A stretch of 64,000 nucleotides of DNA from DATHRK01 sp035513295 (lineage in GTDB: Bacteria; Gemmatimonadota; Gemmatimonadetes; Longimicrobiales; RSA9): NCBI GenBank assembly GCA_035513295.1, contig DATKCH010000097.1, positions 17,927 to 81,926 of the forward strand. Direction: 5' to 3'. The translations under genes and the position numbers were made by a program. Below are positions 1-6,436 of this stretch, one piece after another. Each line of letters opens with the position of its first letter. Positions within the stretch are counted from its first letter, which is position 1. The notes under the pieces were generated by a model. That model was not told the DNA's origin, did no database searches, and saw only the letters and a program-made list of their open reading frames with translations.

Positions 1-661
1 CGAGGACGGCATCCTGCGGCGCGGCCGCAGCGGCCGCCTGGTCGACGTGATCTCCGTGGACGAGATCCCGGTCACGCTGGGGGGCGCGGCCATCCACAAC
101 GTTTCCAACGCCCTGGCGGCCGTCGCCGCGGGAGGCGCGCTGGGCATGCCGCACGCCGCGATCACGGACGGCCTGCGCGCCGTGCGGGGAAGCTCCGAGG
201 ACAACCCCGGCCGCGGCAATCTCTACGACGTCGCCGGGGTCCGTGTGCTCGTGGATTTCGTCCACAACGCCCACGGCCTGGACGCGCTCGCGTTCATGGT
301 GCGCTCGTTGGCGCCGCGGCGCCTGCTGCTGGTACTCGGCCACGCGGGCGACCGTGACGACGAGGCCGTGCGGGCGCTCGCCCGCGCCGGGTGGCGTCTG
401 CGCCCCGACCGCGTCGTCGTGAAGGAGCTGCGCAGCTACCTGCGCGGACGGTCCGAAGGCGAGGTGCCTGCGCTCATCGTCGAGGAGCTGCGGAACGCGG
501 GCGCCTCCTCCCGGAGCATCGACACGGCGTCCGACGAAATCGAGGCCGCGCGCAAGGCGCTCGCGTGGGCGGGGCCCGGGGACCTGGTCATCCTGCCCAC
601 GCACGAGGACCGAGACGGGGTCGAGGGAATCCTTCGGGACGCGGGAGCTCGACCCCTGTAG
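1..661 (+). CDS. Mur ligase / cyanophycin-synthetase-like ligase, C-terminal part (5' end outside window)
   Basis: The open frame starts at base 2 and runs off the left edge, so only the last ~220 residues are seen. The segment IHNVSNALAAVAAG is the Mur-ligase central-domain signature, in which an Asn sits where ATP binds. The segment DFVHNAHGLDAL matches the motif that opens the Mur C-terminal (glutamate-ligase) domain, and a glycine-rich LGHAGDRDD stretch follows. Family members join an amino acid to an acid substrate using ATP. The substrate cannot be told from the fragment; cyanophycin-synthetase-like ligases carry the same fold. It converges on purK, separated by only 22 bases with no clear terminator. 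Confidence 0.75.
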   Translation, partial: EDGILRRGRSGRLVDVISVDEIPVTLGGAAIHNVSNALAAVAAGGALGMPHAAITDGLRAVRGSSEDNPGRGNLYDVAGVRVLVDFVHNAHGLDALAFMVRSLAPRRLLLVLGHAGDRDDEAVRALARAGWRLRPDRVVVKELRSYLRGRSEGEVPALIVEELRNAGASSRSIDTASDEIEAARKALAWAGPGDLVILPTHEDRDGVEGILRDAGARPL

Positions 662-683
662 CAATCTCGCGGGGAGCCCCCCC

Positions 684-1760
684 TCAGAGGATCGCCGCCA
701 GCCGGCGCTCGGCGGAGTCGAGCTGCGCGGGATCGTCGGCGCGCAGCGTGATGTGCCCGACTTTCCTGCCCGGCCGCGGCGTCTTCCCGTACAGGTGCAG
801 GTGGGCGCCCGGGATGCGGAGCGCTTCCGCGACGTCCGGAAGGTCGCCGATCAGGTTGAGCATCACGCTCACGCCGCGCGCCGCGGGCGACCCGAGGGGC
901 ATCCCCGTCACCGCCCGGAGGTGGTTTTCGAACTGGCTGGTCTCGGCGCCCTCGATCGTCCAGTGACCGGAGTTGTGCACGCGCGGCGCCATCTCATTGG
1001 CGAGCAGCGTCCCGTCCACCTCGAAGAACTCGATCGCGAGTACGCCCACGTAGTCGAGGGCATCCAGGATGGAGCGGGCGCGGCCCGCGGCCTGCTCCTG
1101 CACCGAACCGGGCGCCGGGGCGCGGGACCTCCGCAGGATCCCGTCGTCGTGCACGTTCTCCACCAGCGGATACACCACGACGTCCCCCGACCCCGATCGC
1201 GCCGCAATCACCGAGACCTCGCGGGAAAACGGAACCACGGGCTCCAGCAGGCACGATCGGCCTCCCAGCGCGGCGAAGGCCGCGGCCGCTTCGTCGGCGG
1301 TCCGGACGCGCATCTGGCCCTTGCCGTCGTATCCGAGCCGCCGCGTCTTCAGCACGCCGGGACCGGCGAGTCGGCGAGCCGCCGCGCGGGCGCCGTCCGC
1401 GCCGTCCACGGCTTCGAAGGCGGCGGTCGGGACGCCGAGCCGATCGAACAGCCGCTTCTCCTCCAGCCGGTCCTGCGCGGCCGCGAGCGCCGCTGGGGGC
1501 GGCCACACCGGCCGTGCTCGCGCGAGGAAGGCGGCCGCGTCCCCGGGCACGTTCTCGAACTCGTAGGTGATCACGTCGGACGCGTCCGCCAGCGCGGCCA
1601 GCGCCGCGCGGTCGTCGTAGGACGAGACGATGTGGCGGCCGAGCGCGCCGGCGGGCGCGTCCGGGGAGGGGTCGAGGAAGACGAAATCGAGGCCGAGGGG
1701 GAACCCGGCGAGGGCGAGCATCCGCCCCAGTTGCCCGCCCCCGAGAACGCCTACCGTCAC
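684..1760 (-). CDS. purK: N5-carboxyaminoimidazole ribonucleotide synthase
   Basis: Catalyses ATP- and bicarbonate-dependent carboxylation of AIR to N5-CAIR in de novo purine synthesis in the cytoplasm. The 358-residue protein begins with the nucleotide-binding VGVLGGGQLGRML segment and carries VITYEFENVP near residue 65. Its ATP-grasp domain contains NEMAPRVHNSGHWTIEGAET, the PurK signature around the metal and substrate site. Length is typical of the family. The start codon overlaps the purE stop by ATGA, so the two are translationally coupled. Confidence 0.96.
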   Translation of the reverse strand: MTVGVLGGGQLGRMLALAGFPLGLDFVFLDPSPDAPAGALGRHIVSSYDDRAALAALADASDVITYEFENVPGDAAAFLARARPVWPPPAALAAAQDRLEEKRLFDRLGVPTAAFEAVDGADGARAAARRLAGPGVLKTRRLGYDGKGQMRVRTADEAAAAFAALGGRSCLLEPVVPFSREVSVIAARSGSGDVVVYPLVENVHDDGILRRSRAPAPGSVQEQAAGRARSILDALDYVGVLAIEFFEVDGTLLANEMAPRVHNSGHWTIEGAETSQFENHLRAVTGMPLGSPAARGVSVMLNLIGDLPDVAEALRIPGAHLHLYGKTPRPGRKVGHITLRADDPAQLDSAERRLAAIL

Positions 1761-2308
1761 TCCGTCGCGGGGCCTTCGAGGTCCGCCGCCGCCGGGTCGG
1801 GCGTGGCCAGCACGCGCTCCGTCTGCCGCGTACGGTAGCGCTGCAGCGCGGCGAGGATGTCGGGCCGGGACCGGCCCACGATGGCGGCTGCCAGCAGCGC
1901 CGCGTTGACGGCCCCCGCGCGTCCGATCGCCAGGGTCCCGACCGGCACGCCGGCGGGCATCTGCGCGATCGACAGCAGCGAGTCGAAGCCGGCCAGGGCC
2001 CGCGATCGCACCGGCACTCCCAGCACCGGGACGGTGGTCTTGGCCGCGATCATGCCTGGCAGGTGCGCCGCCCCGCCGGCACCGGCGATGATCACCTGCA
2101 GCCCCCGCGACTCGGCGGATTCGGCGTACGAGAACAGGAGATCGGGGGTGCGGTGCGCGGACACGACGCGGGTCTCGTGAGGGACCCCGAGTTCGGACAG
2201 CGTCGTGGCGGCGTGAGCGAGCGTGTCCCAGTCGGACGAGGAGCCCATGATGACGCCGACGAGCGGATCACCCACCGGCGGCGCGAACGTCTCCGTCGGG
2301 CCGTCCAT
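1757..2308 (-). CDS. purE: N5-carboxyaminoimidazole ribonucleotide mutase, class I
   Basis: Converts N5-CAIR, the PurK product, to CAIR. The 183-residue protein has VGVIMGSSSDWDTL at its start, the active-site SAHRTP segment, and AGGAAHLPGM, all characteristic of class I PurE. It is first in the purE-purK pair and overlaps purK by four bases. A tRNA-derived att repeat and an integrated element lie just upstream, starting 42 bases from the start codon. The native promoter region of purEK may therefore have been altered by that insertion (inference). Confidence 0.96.
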   Translation of the reverse strand: MDGPTETFAPPVGDPLVGVIMGSSSDWDTLAHAATTLSELGVPHETRVVSAHRTPDLLFSYAESAESRGLQVIIAGAGGAAHLPGMIAAKTTVPVLGVPVRSRALAGFDSLLSIAQMPAGVPVGTLAIGRAGAVNAALLAAAIVGRSRPDILAALQRYRTRQTERVLATPDPAAADLEGPATE

Positions 2309-2349
2309 CGGCTGGCTCCTGGTTGCTTGACTCTACGTGGTTCGCCGGA

Positions 2350-2396
2350 AGTCCCAGAGGGGAGACTCGAACTCCCGACCTCACGATTATGAGTCG
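2350..2396. repeat. Distal attachment site (orphan copy of tRNA-Met 3' half)
   Basis: Forty-seven bases identical to 7681-7727, covering discriminator, acceptor 3' strand, T arm, variable loop and anticodon arm of tRNA-Met as read on the minus strand. Identity stops at base 2397 (g against t at 7728). The D arm and 5' acceptor strand are missing, so it is not a functional tRNA. Confidence 0.93.
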
Positions 2397-2544
2397 GGCG
2401 CCCCCGCATTGAGGACCACCTCGAATCGCCCCGAGAGACACGCGAAAGTGGCGTCGGCGCGGGCGATCTGGCAACCCCCCACCGGCCAAGCTTTCCGGCC
2501 TCCCCCGTCCCCAATCGACACCGGAATCGACACCGGAGGGGACG

Positions 2545-2826
2545 ATGGACCTCAAGTACCACATCGAGCTGTCGGAGCGATCGCGGCACCAGGGGCAGGT
2601 CGTGGACGACAAGAAGGAGGCGCTCGGGAAGAGCTTCGGCGACGATTCGCAGGCCGTCTCCGGGCCAACCCTCGGGGTGGTGGGCGTTCTGATCGCCGAC
2701 GACCTCCGCTTCTCCGCCTACCGGATCGCTGACGCGCTGGAGCGGATCGCCGACGTGCTGGACGAGGGCTTCATGGCCCCCGAGGAAGGCGGCCGGACGC
2801 TCAAGACGATGAGGGCGGACCTGTGA
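2545..2826 (+). CDS. Hypothetical protein, first gene of the element
   Basis: A 93-residue protein preceded by a good ribosome-binding site (ggagggg, four bases before the ATG). No family is recognised. The middle carries a predicted amphipathic helix (RIADALERIADVLDEGF) and the C-terminus is basic/acidic mixed. Its TGA overlaps the GTG start of the RuvC-like gene (GTGA), so the two were probably translated together. The 148 bases between the att repeat and this gene show no other feature. Confidence 0.6.
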   Translation: MDLKYHIELSERSRHQGQVVDDKKEALGKSFGDDSQAVSGPTLGVVGVLIADDLRFSAYRIADALERIADVLDEGFMAPEEGGRTLKTMRADL

Positions 2827-3362
2827 CCCTCCTCGCGATCGACCCCGGGCTGGACCGAGCCGCGCTCGCCTTCTTCGACCGCGCCGCCTACGAGGAGGGC
2901 GGCGCCATCTCGGGCGCGGTGCCCGGCGCCTTCCTCGGCGCCGGCTCGATCAAGACCTCGACGAAGGACCCCGACCACTTCCGGCTCGCGCAGATCCACG
3001 CCGAGACGACGCGGCTGTGCGGTACCTACCTGCCGGGCGCGGCCGTGATCGAGCGGCCGATGACGTCGCGCGTCTACAAGGGGAAGGCCGAGTCGGTCGC
3101 GTGGAACCTCACGCGGTTCTACCAGGCGCGCGGCGTGATCCTGGCCGCCGTCTCGCCGTTCTGCGGGCTCGTGATCGAGGCCCGCGCCGGGTAGCTCGCG
3201 AAGGTGCAGCGCGCCGACCACCTCGCGTCCGTGTGGGCCGCGGCCGGCCTCCACCCGCCGGGCAAGAACGAGGACGAGACGGACGCGGTCTGGCTCGGCT
3301 ACTCGGCGCTGACGACGGGCGAGCTCCGCAAGCACGAGCTGACGCAGGCGGCGTTCCTGTGA
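2823..3362 (+). pseudogene. RuvC-like Holliday-junction nuclease split by an in-frame amber codon
   Basis: The upstream part (123 codons) begins LLAIDPGLD and contains VIERPM, matching the first two acidic positions (Asp7, Glu77) of RuvC-type RNase H-fold nucleases. A TAG at 3192-3194 then stops translation. The same frame continues without interruption for 55 more codons to a TGA at 3360-3362 and carries GKNEDETDAVW, the acidic pair expected at the C-terminal active-site helix. Read through, the product is about 179 residues, a normal length for phage RuvC-like resolvases. Either a nonsense mutation inactivated it or amber suppression occurs; the first is likelier. The downstream gene overlaps its natural stop. 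Confidence 0.75.
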
Positions 3363-3592
3363 GGGACGTCCCGTTCGTTGGCGGCCCGCTCTGCGGCGAC
3401 TCCTGCGAGCCCGTGAAGGGCCACGTCCCGCGGCGCTGGCGGATCCCGCTGCCGCTGCCGCCGGACGTGCGCACGGTCCGCGAGATAGAGCCGGCGCCAC
3501 CGGATCGGCTGCCGAAGGAGCGCGTTGGCGTCTACGAGGCCGAGACCGCGCCGGACGGGACGCTCGAATACCACTGGAGAGGGGAGGAGTAG
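3359..3592 (+). CDS. Hypothetical small protein
   Basis: A 77-residue frame starts at a GTG overlapping the stop of the RuvC-like gene (GTGA). It continues in the same tight operon style as its neighbours. Two Cys residues lie near the N-terminus (GGPLCGDSCEPVKGH), followed by a proline-rich middle and an acidic C-terminus. No family is recognised. The coding assignment rests on the overlap pattern and codon usage like the neighbouring genes. Confidence 0.5.
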   Translation: MRDVPFVGGPLCGDSCEPVKGHVPRRWRIPLPLPPDVRTVREIEPAPPDRLPKERVGVYEAETAPDGTLEYHWRGEE

Positions 3593-3593
3593 G

Positions 3594-3920
3594 ATGGCGA
3601 CATCCTTCGAGCTGGCGCTGACGTTCCAGACGATAACCTGCTGCGTGAAGGGGTGCGGGCTGACGTTCGCGGTGCCGGACACGTGGGTCGAGAAGCGCCG
3701 CGTGGACCATTCGTGGTGGCATTGCCCGAACGGCCACCACCAATACTTCCCTGGCAAGTCCGACGCCGAGAAGCTGCGCGACGAGCTGGCGCGCACCCAA
3801 AAGCGCCTCGAATCCGAGCGCCGCTGCTGCGTCTCCTACCGCGAGACGGCGCACCACCTGGAGCGCCGCATCAACGGCTACAAGGGCGCGCTCGCGTCAC
3901 AGAAGAAGCGCCTCGCATGA
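3594..3920 (+). CDS. Phage-type small zinc-finger / coiled-coil protein
   Basis: A 108-residue protein. The ATG at 3594 follows a GGAGAGGGGAGGAG ribosome-binding stretch two bases after the previous stop. The N-terminal third has a CVKGC pair and a CPNGHH pair flanking a conserved TFAVPDTW segment, consistent with one bound zinc. The rest is a predicted helix or coiled coil (AEKLRDELARTQKRLESE). Similar small proteins are common in tailed-phage genomes; their function is unknown. The stop overlaps the next start by ATGA. Confidence 0.7.
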   Translation: MATSFELALTFQTITCCVKGCGLTFAVPDTWVEKRRVDHSWWHCPNGHHQYFPGKSDAEKLRDELARTQKRLESERRCCVSYRETAHHLERRINGYKGALASQKKRLA

Positions 3921-4126
3921 AAACCTATCGCGAGGAGGTGACGGAGCTGGTCGATTCCCAGGTCGTGGGGGCCCTGCCGCTCGTGCTCGCGCTCGTTCGT
4001 CTGCCGCAGCCCTGGGGGCTCCGGCTCGCCGGATCGCTCGTGTTGACGCTCGCCGCGGCGCTGTTCGCCTACCTGCTGTCGGCGCCTGGTACTTCGACCG
4101 CAAGATCGCACACACCGGGGGGTTGA
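3917..4126 (+). CDS. Hypothetical small single-pass membrane protein
   Basis: A 69-residue frame whose ATG overlaps the previous stop (ATGA). A short polar N-terminus (MKTYREEVTELVD) is followed by a weak hydrophobic stretch (residues ~17-27) and a clear membrane segment at about residues 37-56 (AGSLVLTLAAALFAYLLSA). No family is recognised. Size and topology would fit a small phage membrane protein, but that is only a possibility. Confidence 0.5.
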   Translation: MKTYREEVTELVDSQVVGALPLVLALVRLPQPWGLRLAGSLVLTLAAALFAYLLSAPGTSTARSHTPGG

Positions 4127-4127
4127 G

Positions 4128-4805
4128 ATGACCGAGTACGATGTCGACAGCGACGTGCCGCCGCCGGACCCGCAAGACCGTGCCTTCCGGCAGTTTGGCA
4201 CCTTCAAGTACCCGTGGGCCGAGATGGGCGACGGCGACTCGTTCTTCGTGCCGGCCGACCCCGGGGTCCACACGGACAGGATACAGAAGAGGATCCTGCA
4301 AGCGGGCCGCTACTTCCGTCGCAACGGCAACAATCACATCGCCGAGCTGGAAGAGCGGGCCCGGAACGCTGAGGAGGCGGCGAAGGCGAGCGCGAACCTC
4401 GCGGACTACTGGGCGAAGCGGTGCGAGGAGTGGCGGGACCGCACGGTCCAACTCCACCGCGACCGCTCCGGGCGCTGCCCCGCTCGGGACTCGTTCGGCT
4501 ACGAGTGCAGCTCGAAGGCCGGCCACGACGGGGCGCACCGCTTCGAGCCACCGAAGCCCGCCGACCCCTCCCTCGAGCGCCGGGCGCTGGCGGCGATGCC
4601 GGCGATTAGGCGGCGGCCCTCGCAGCGTTCGCCTCTGTCGCCGGCCCGCCCCGGTGCCTTCGATGTCATTCACCGCGAAGCTCTTGCCGCCGCGGAGACA
4701 CCCGTCGTACCGTGCAGGAGGTGCCGGTTGGGCAGACCCGCGTTTGAATCCCGGTCTGATGCATACAGTGCGTTAGGCATCACATCCCGTGAACCACCTT
4801 CATAG
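4128..4805 (+). CDS. Phage-like hypothetical protein with KYPW..GDSFFVP motif
   Basis: The ATG lies one base after the previous stop. Residues ~25-65 contain KYPWAEMGDGDSFFVP followed by RIQKRILQAGRYFRRNG, a short domain often seen in phage hypothetical proteins. A helical segment follows (IAELEERARNAEEAAK). Then comes CPARDSFGYECSS..GHDGAHRF, a small Cys/His motif also common in phage proteins. After about residue 155 the sequence becomes low-complexity and Arg/Pro-rich. The frame crosses the integron-cassette boundary at 4773 and ends 11 codons inside it. The native C-terminus was therefore probably replaced when the cassette was inserted. Confidence 0.6.
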   Translation: MTEYDVDSDVPPPDPQDRAFRQFGTFKYPWAEMGDGDSFFVPADPGVHTDRIQKRILQAGRYFRRNGNNHIAELEERARNAEEAAKASANLADYWAKRCEEWRDRTVQLHRDRSGRCPARDSFGYECSSKAGHDGAHRFEPPKPADPSLERRALAAMPAIRRRPSQRSPLSPARPGAFDVIHREALAAAETPVVPCRRCRLGRPAFESRSDAYSALGITSREPPS

Positions 4806-4822
4806 AGCAAGCGAAGTGTCAC

Positions 4823-5242
4823 TTGTCTGCTGAAGAACCCGACCGACTGATTGCCAATCGGCGTTTCAATCAGCCTCTTGAGGTTGAGGGTGGCGAAGTT
4901 GCGCCTAGCTATGGCCTCTTCCAGCCGTGCTATCCACTAAGCGAGGCCGATTTTCTCCGGCTGCAGAAGTCGAATAGTGTCATGGCTGCGATCGGCGGTG
5001 GACTCACGAGTTTCGCCCTAACGCTAGGTCTGCCGCTCCTCGTCGCCTACCTACGCCAGCCGTCAACCGTCCCGTCCGTACCGGAAATGGTCATCGTCGC
5101 GATATCACTTGTGACCGGACTTCTCCTCCTCGGCCTGGCGACGCACTTTTCCAGCGATCGGCGCTCCATAATGAAGAAGGTAAACGAGCATTTCCGTGAC
5201 AATCCCGCTGAGCCAGAATTCCGGATACGTCGCAATGATTGA
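4823..5242 (+). CDS. Cassette gene 1: two-TM membrane protein of unknown function
   Basis: A 139-residue frame with a TTG start; no in-frame ATG lies before codon 54. A polar N-terminal region of ~50 residues precedes two hydrophobic segments at about 52-77 (AAIGGGLTSFALTLGLPLLV) and 88-107 (EMVIVAISLVTGLLLLGLA). A basic cytoplasmic-type tail follows (SSDRRSIMKKVNEHF). Codon usage is less GC-biased than that of flanking genes, consistent with transfer. The stop overlaps the next gene's ATG. Family not recognised; start codon uncertain. Confidence 0.6.
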   Translation: MSAEEPDRLIANRRFNQPLEVEGGEVAPSYGLFQPCYPLSEADFLRLQKSNSVMAAIGGGLTSFALTLGLPLLVAYLRQPSTVPSVPEMVIVAISLVTGLLLLGLATHFSSDRRSIMKKVNEHFRDNPAEPEFRIRRND

Positions 5243-5696
5243 ATACGAGCTTCCAGCCCGCTACTCGCCGTACCGAGAGCTCAACGTGTGCTCAAATCGG
5301 CTTGTGAACGTCAGAATTCCGATCTTGATGCACGAGAATCCCGTGCTCCTCGTTGGCTCGGGATCATATCCTATGGTCTGGCTTTCCGCGCCACTTGAGC
5401 CCGGGGCACGTCGATGGGGTTACGTGGTTAAGGAGAGTAAGTCCTTGAATCCGGCCGTCTCCGTTCACATAGACCGGAAGCAGAAGTCCGTGAACGTTAG
5501 GATCGAGGGTGAGGATGTACTGTTTGTACAAGCGGACTCTGCTGTGCGCGCGACAATCTCTCGCCTCAATCTTCGGCCAATTGGCCTAGCCGTGCACGGA
5601 GACAGACAGGGTCTTCAAGCGGGAGGTGTTAGTTTGTCCGCGAACACCTTCGAGAACGTGCACACAGCCTTCGCGTTTGGTGACTCTAACAAGTGA
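5235..5696 (+). CDS. Cassette gene 2: soluble protein of unknown function
   Basis: A 153-residue protein. The ATG at 5235 is preferred because it overlaps the upstream stop by eight bases (ATGATTGA); a GTG at 5196 is also in frame. No signal or membrane segment is seen. Alternating hydrophobic/polar runs (NVRIPILMHENPVLLVGSGS, SVHIDRKQKSVNVRIEG) suggest a mainly beta-sheet fold. Codon usage is unlike the neighbouring chromosome. The stop lies two bases before attC. Coupling to the upstream membrane protein suggests the pair works together, but no function can be assigned. Confidence 0.65.
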   Translation: MIEYELPARYSPYRELNVCSNRLVNVRIPILMHENPVLLVGSGSYPMVWLSAPLEPGARRWGYVVKESKSLNPAVSVHIDRKQKSVNVRIEGEDVLFVQADSAVRATISRLNLRPIGLAVHGDRQGLQAGGVSLSANTFENVHTAFAFGDSNK

Positions 5697-5697
5697 T

Positions 5698-5823
5698 GCC
5701 TAACGGAGGGGTGAAGCTGTCGAGCAGGTGAGTCGATGTGAAGTCGCGGGGAATGACTCGCATAGCAATTCAAGTGTCGCGGGCGCTGTGATGGGCTCGC
5801 AGCTTACCCCAATTGCGTTAGGC
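5698..5823 (+). other. Integron attC recombination site
   Basis: The outer core GCCTAAC (5698-5704, RYYYAAC type) pairs with GTTAGGC (5817-5823). The inner arms GGGGTGAAGCTGTCGAGC (5708-5725) and GCTCGCAGCTTACCCC (5795-5810) are complementary except for an extra G at 5713 and an extra T at 5720. Single unpaired bases on one arm are the hallmark by which integron integrases recognise the folded attC strand. The ~70-base centre (5726-5794) is the variable terminal structure. The whole site is 126 bp, within the known range. Confidence 0.8.
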
Positions 5824-5891
5824 GGCTGTGGAGTGGTGTCTCGGGCACCAAGGTATAATCCCTCCCCCGCGTCAGCCATAGGAGCCCTTGC

Positions 5892-6178
5892 ATGAGCGAG
5901 CCCGCACTTCCGCGTCGGGACTTTCTCCTCGGTGTAGCTGGTATCGGCGGCACGGTCGCGCTGGCCGCTCACCTCCGCGCAATTGCGGCGTATGCCGCAC
6001 TGGTCCCGGAGCAGGCGCCGTGGGAGTTTTTCACCCCGGAGGAGGCAGCCGACTTCGACGCGGTCAGCGCCCAGATCGTCCCAACGGACGAGACCCCCGG
6101 CGCGCGGGAGGCGCGCGTCGTCCGTTTCGCCGACCATGCACTCGCCACGGCCTTCAAAGGCAATCAGGCGCAGTTCCG
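5892..6178 (+). pseudogene. Gluconate 2-dehydrogenase subunit 3-like protein, 3'-truncated
   Basis: The start is well formed (ATG with an AGGAG 10 bases upstream, and a TATAAT at 5854-5859 that could be a -10 box). The protein opens with a Tat-type signal (SEPALPRRDFLLGVAG) and continues FTPEEAADFDAVSAQIVPTD and DTPGAREARVVRF. These are typical of the small gluconate-dehydrogenase-type subunit that partners GMC flavoproteins. Similarity stops at about residue 96. From there the frame reads nonsense while a different gene is in frame +2, so a recombination junction lies near 6178. It probably has no function. Confidence 0.7.
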
Positions 6179-6181
6179 GAG

Positions 6182-6436
6182 GCCGAGGAGCTCGAGGACG
6201 CCGAGCGCGACCGCGACGTCTCCTCCGCCGTGGCCGCGGAGCTGTCCGGCTACAGCCGGCGCCAGCTCCGGCGGCTCGTCGCCGAGCGCAAGCTCCGGAA
6301 CGTCGGCACCGGCAACGAGCATCGCTACCGGGTGGCCGAGCTGCCCAAGAAGCCCGGCCATCGCGTGCGCACGGCCGAGGGCCCATCCTCGAAGGGCCAG
6401 ATCGCCCGCGCCGTCGCCCGGGGAGAGAACGGGTGA
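6182..6436 (+). pseudogene. Helix-turn-helix (excisionase-like) protein, 5' end lost
   Basis: In frame +2 the sequence reads continuously as protein from about 6182. It contains AAELSGYSRRQLRRLVAERK followed by a Lys/Arg-rich wing (GNEHRYRVAELPKK), as in MerR/excisionase-type DNA-binding domains. No ATG precedes the helix-turn-helix in frame. The only candidate is a GTG at 6230, which would give a 68-residue product missing part of the domain's lead-in. The natural start was apparently removed by the junction with the upstream fragment. It ends in TGATG with the integrase start, a typical xis-int order. Partial activity from the GTG cannot be excluded. Confidence 0.55.

Larger units (their letters stand above)
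4773..5817 (+). mobile_element. Integron-type gene cassette (two overlapping genes plus attC)
   Basis: The sequence TGCGTTAGGC occurs at 4769-4778 and again at 5814-5823, giving GTTRRRY recombination cores at both ends. Cassette boundaries are taken after the G of each core. The right end is preceded by a full folded-type attC site at 5698-5823. Inside are two overlapping genes that stop two bases before attC, as cassette genes usually do. GC is visibly lower than around it: 33 of 60 bases in the line starting at 4861, against 45 of 60 in the line starting at 4441. No integron integrase is in the window. Confidence 0.72.

Noticed and set aside
4730..4760. Possible tRNA fragment (GCGTTTGAATCC resembling a T arm)
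   Set aside because: The stem does not pair in T-arm register and no acceptor, D or anticodon arm can be built around it.
5831..5859. TATAAT at 5854-5859 as a full promoter
   Set aside because: No acceptable -35 hexamer lies 16-18 bases upstream, so it is mentioned under the truncated gene but not listed as a promoter.
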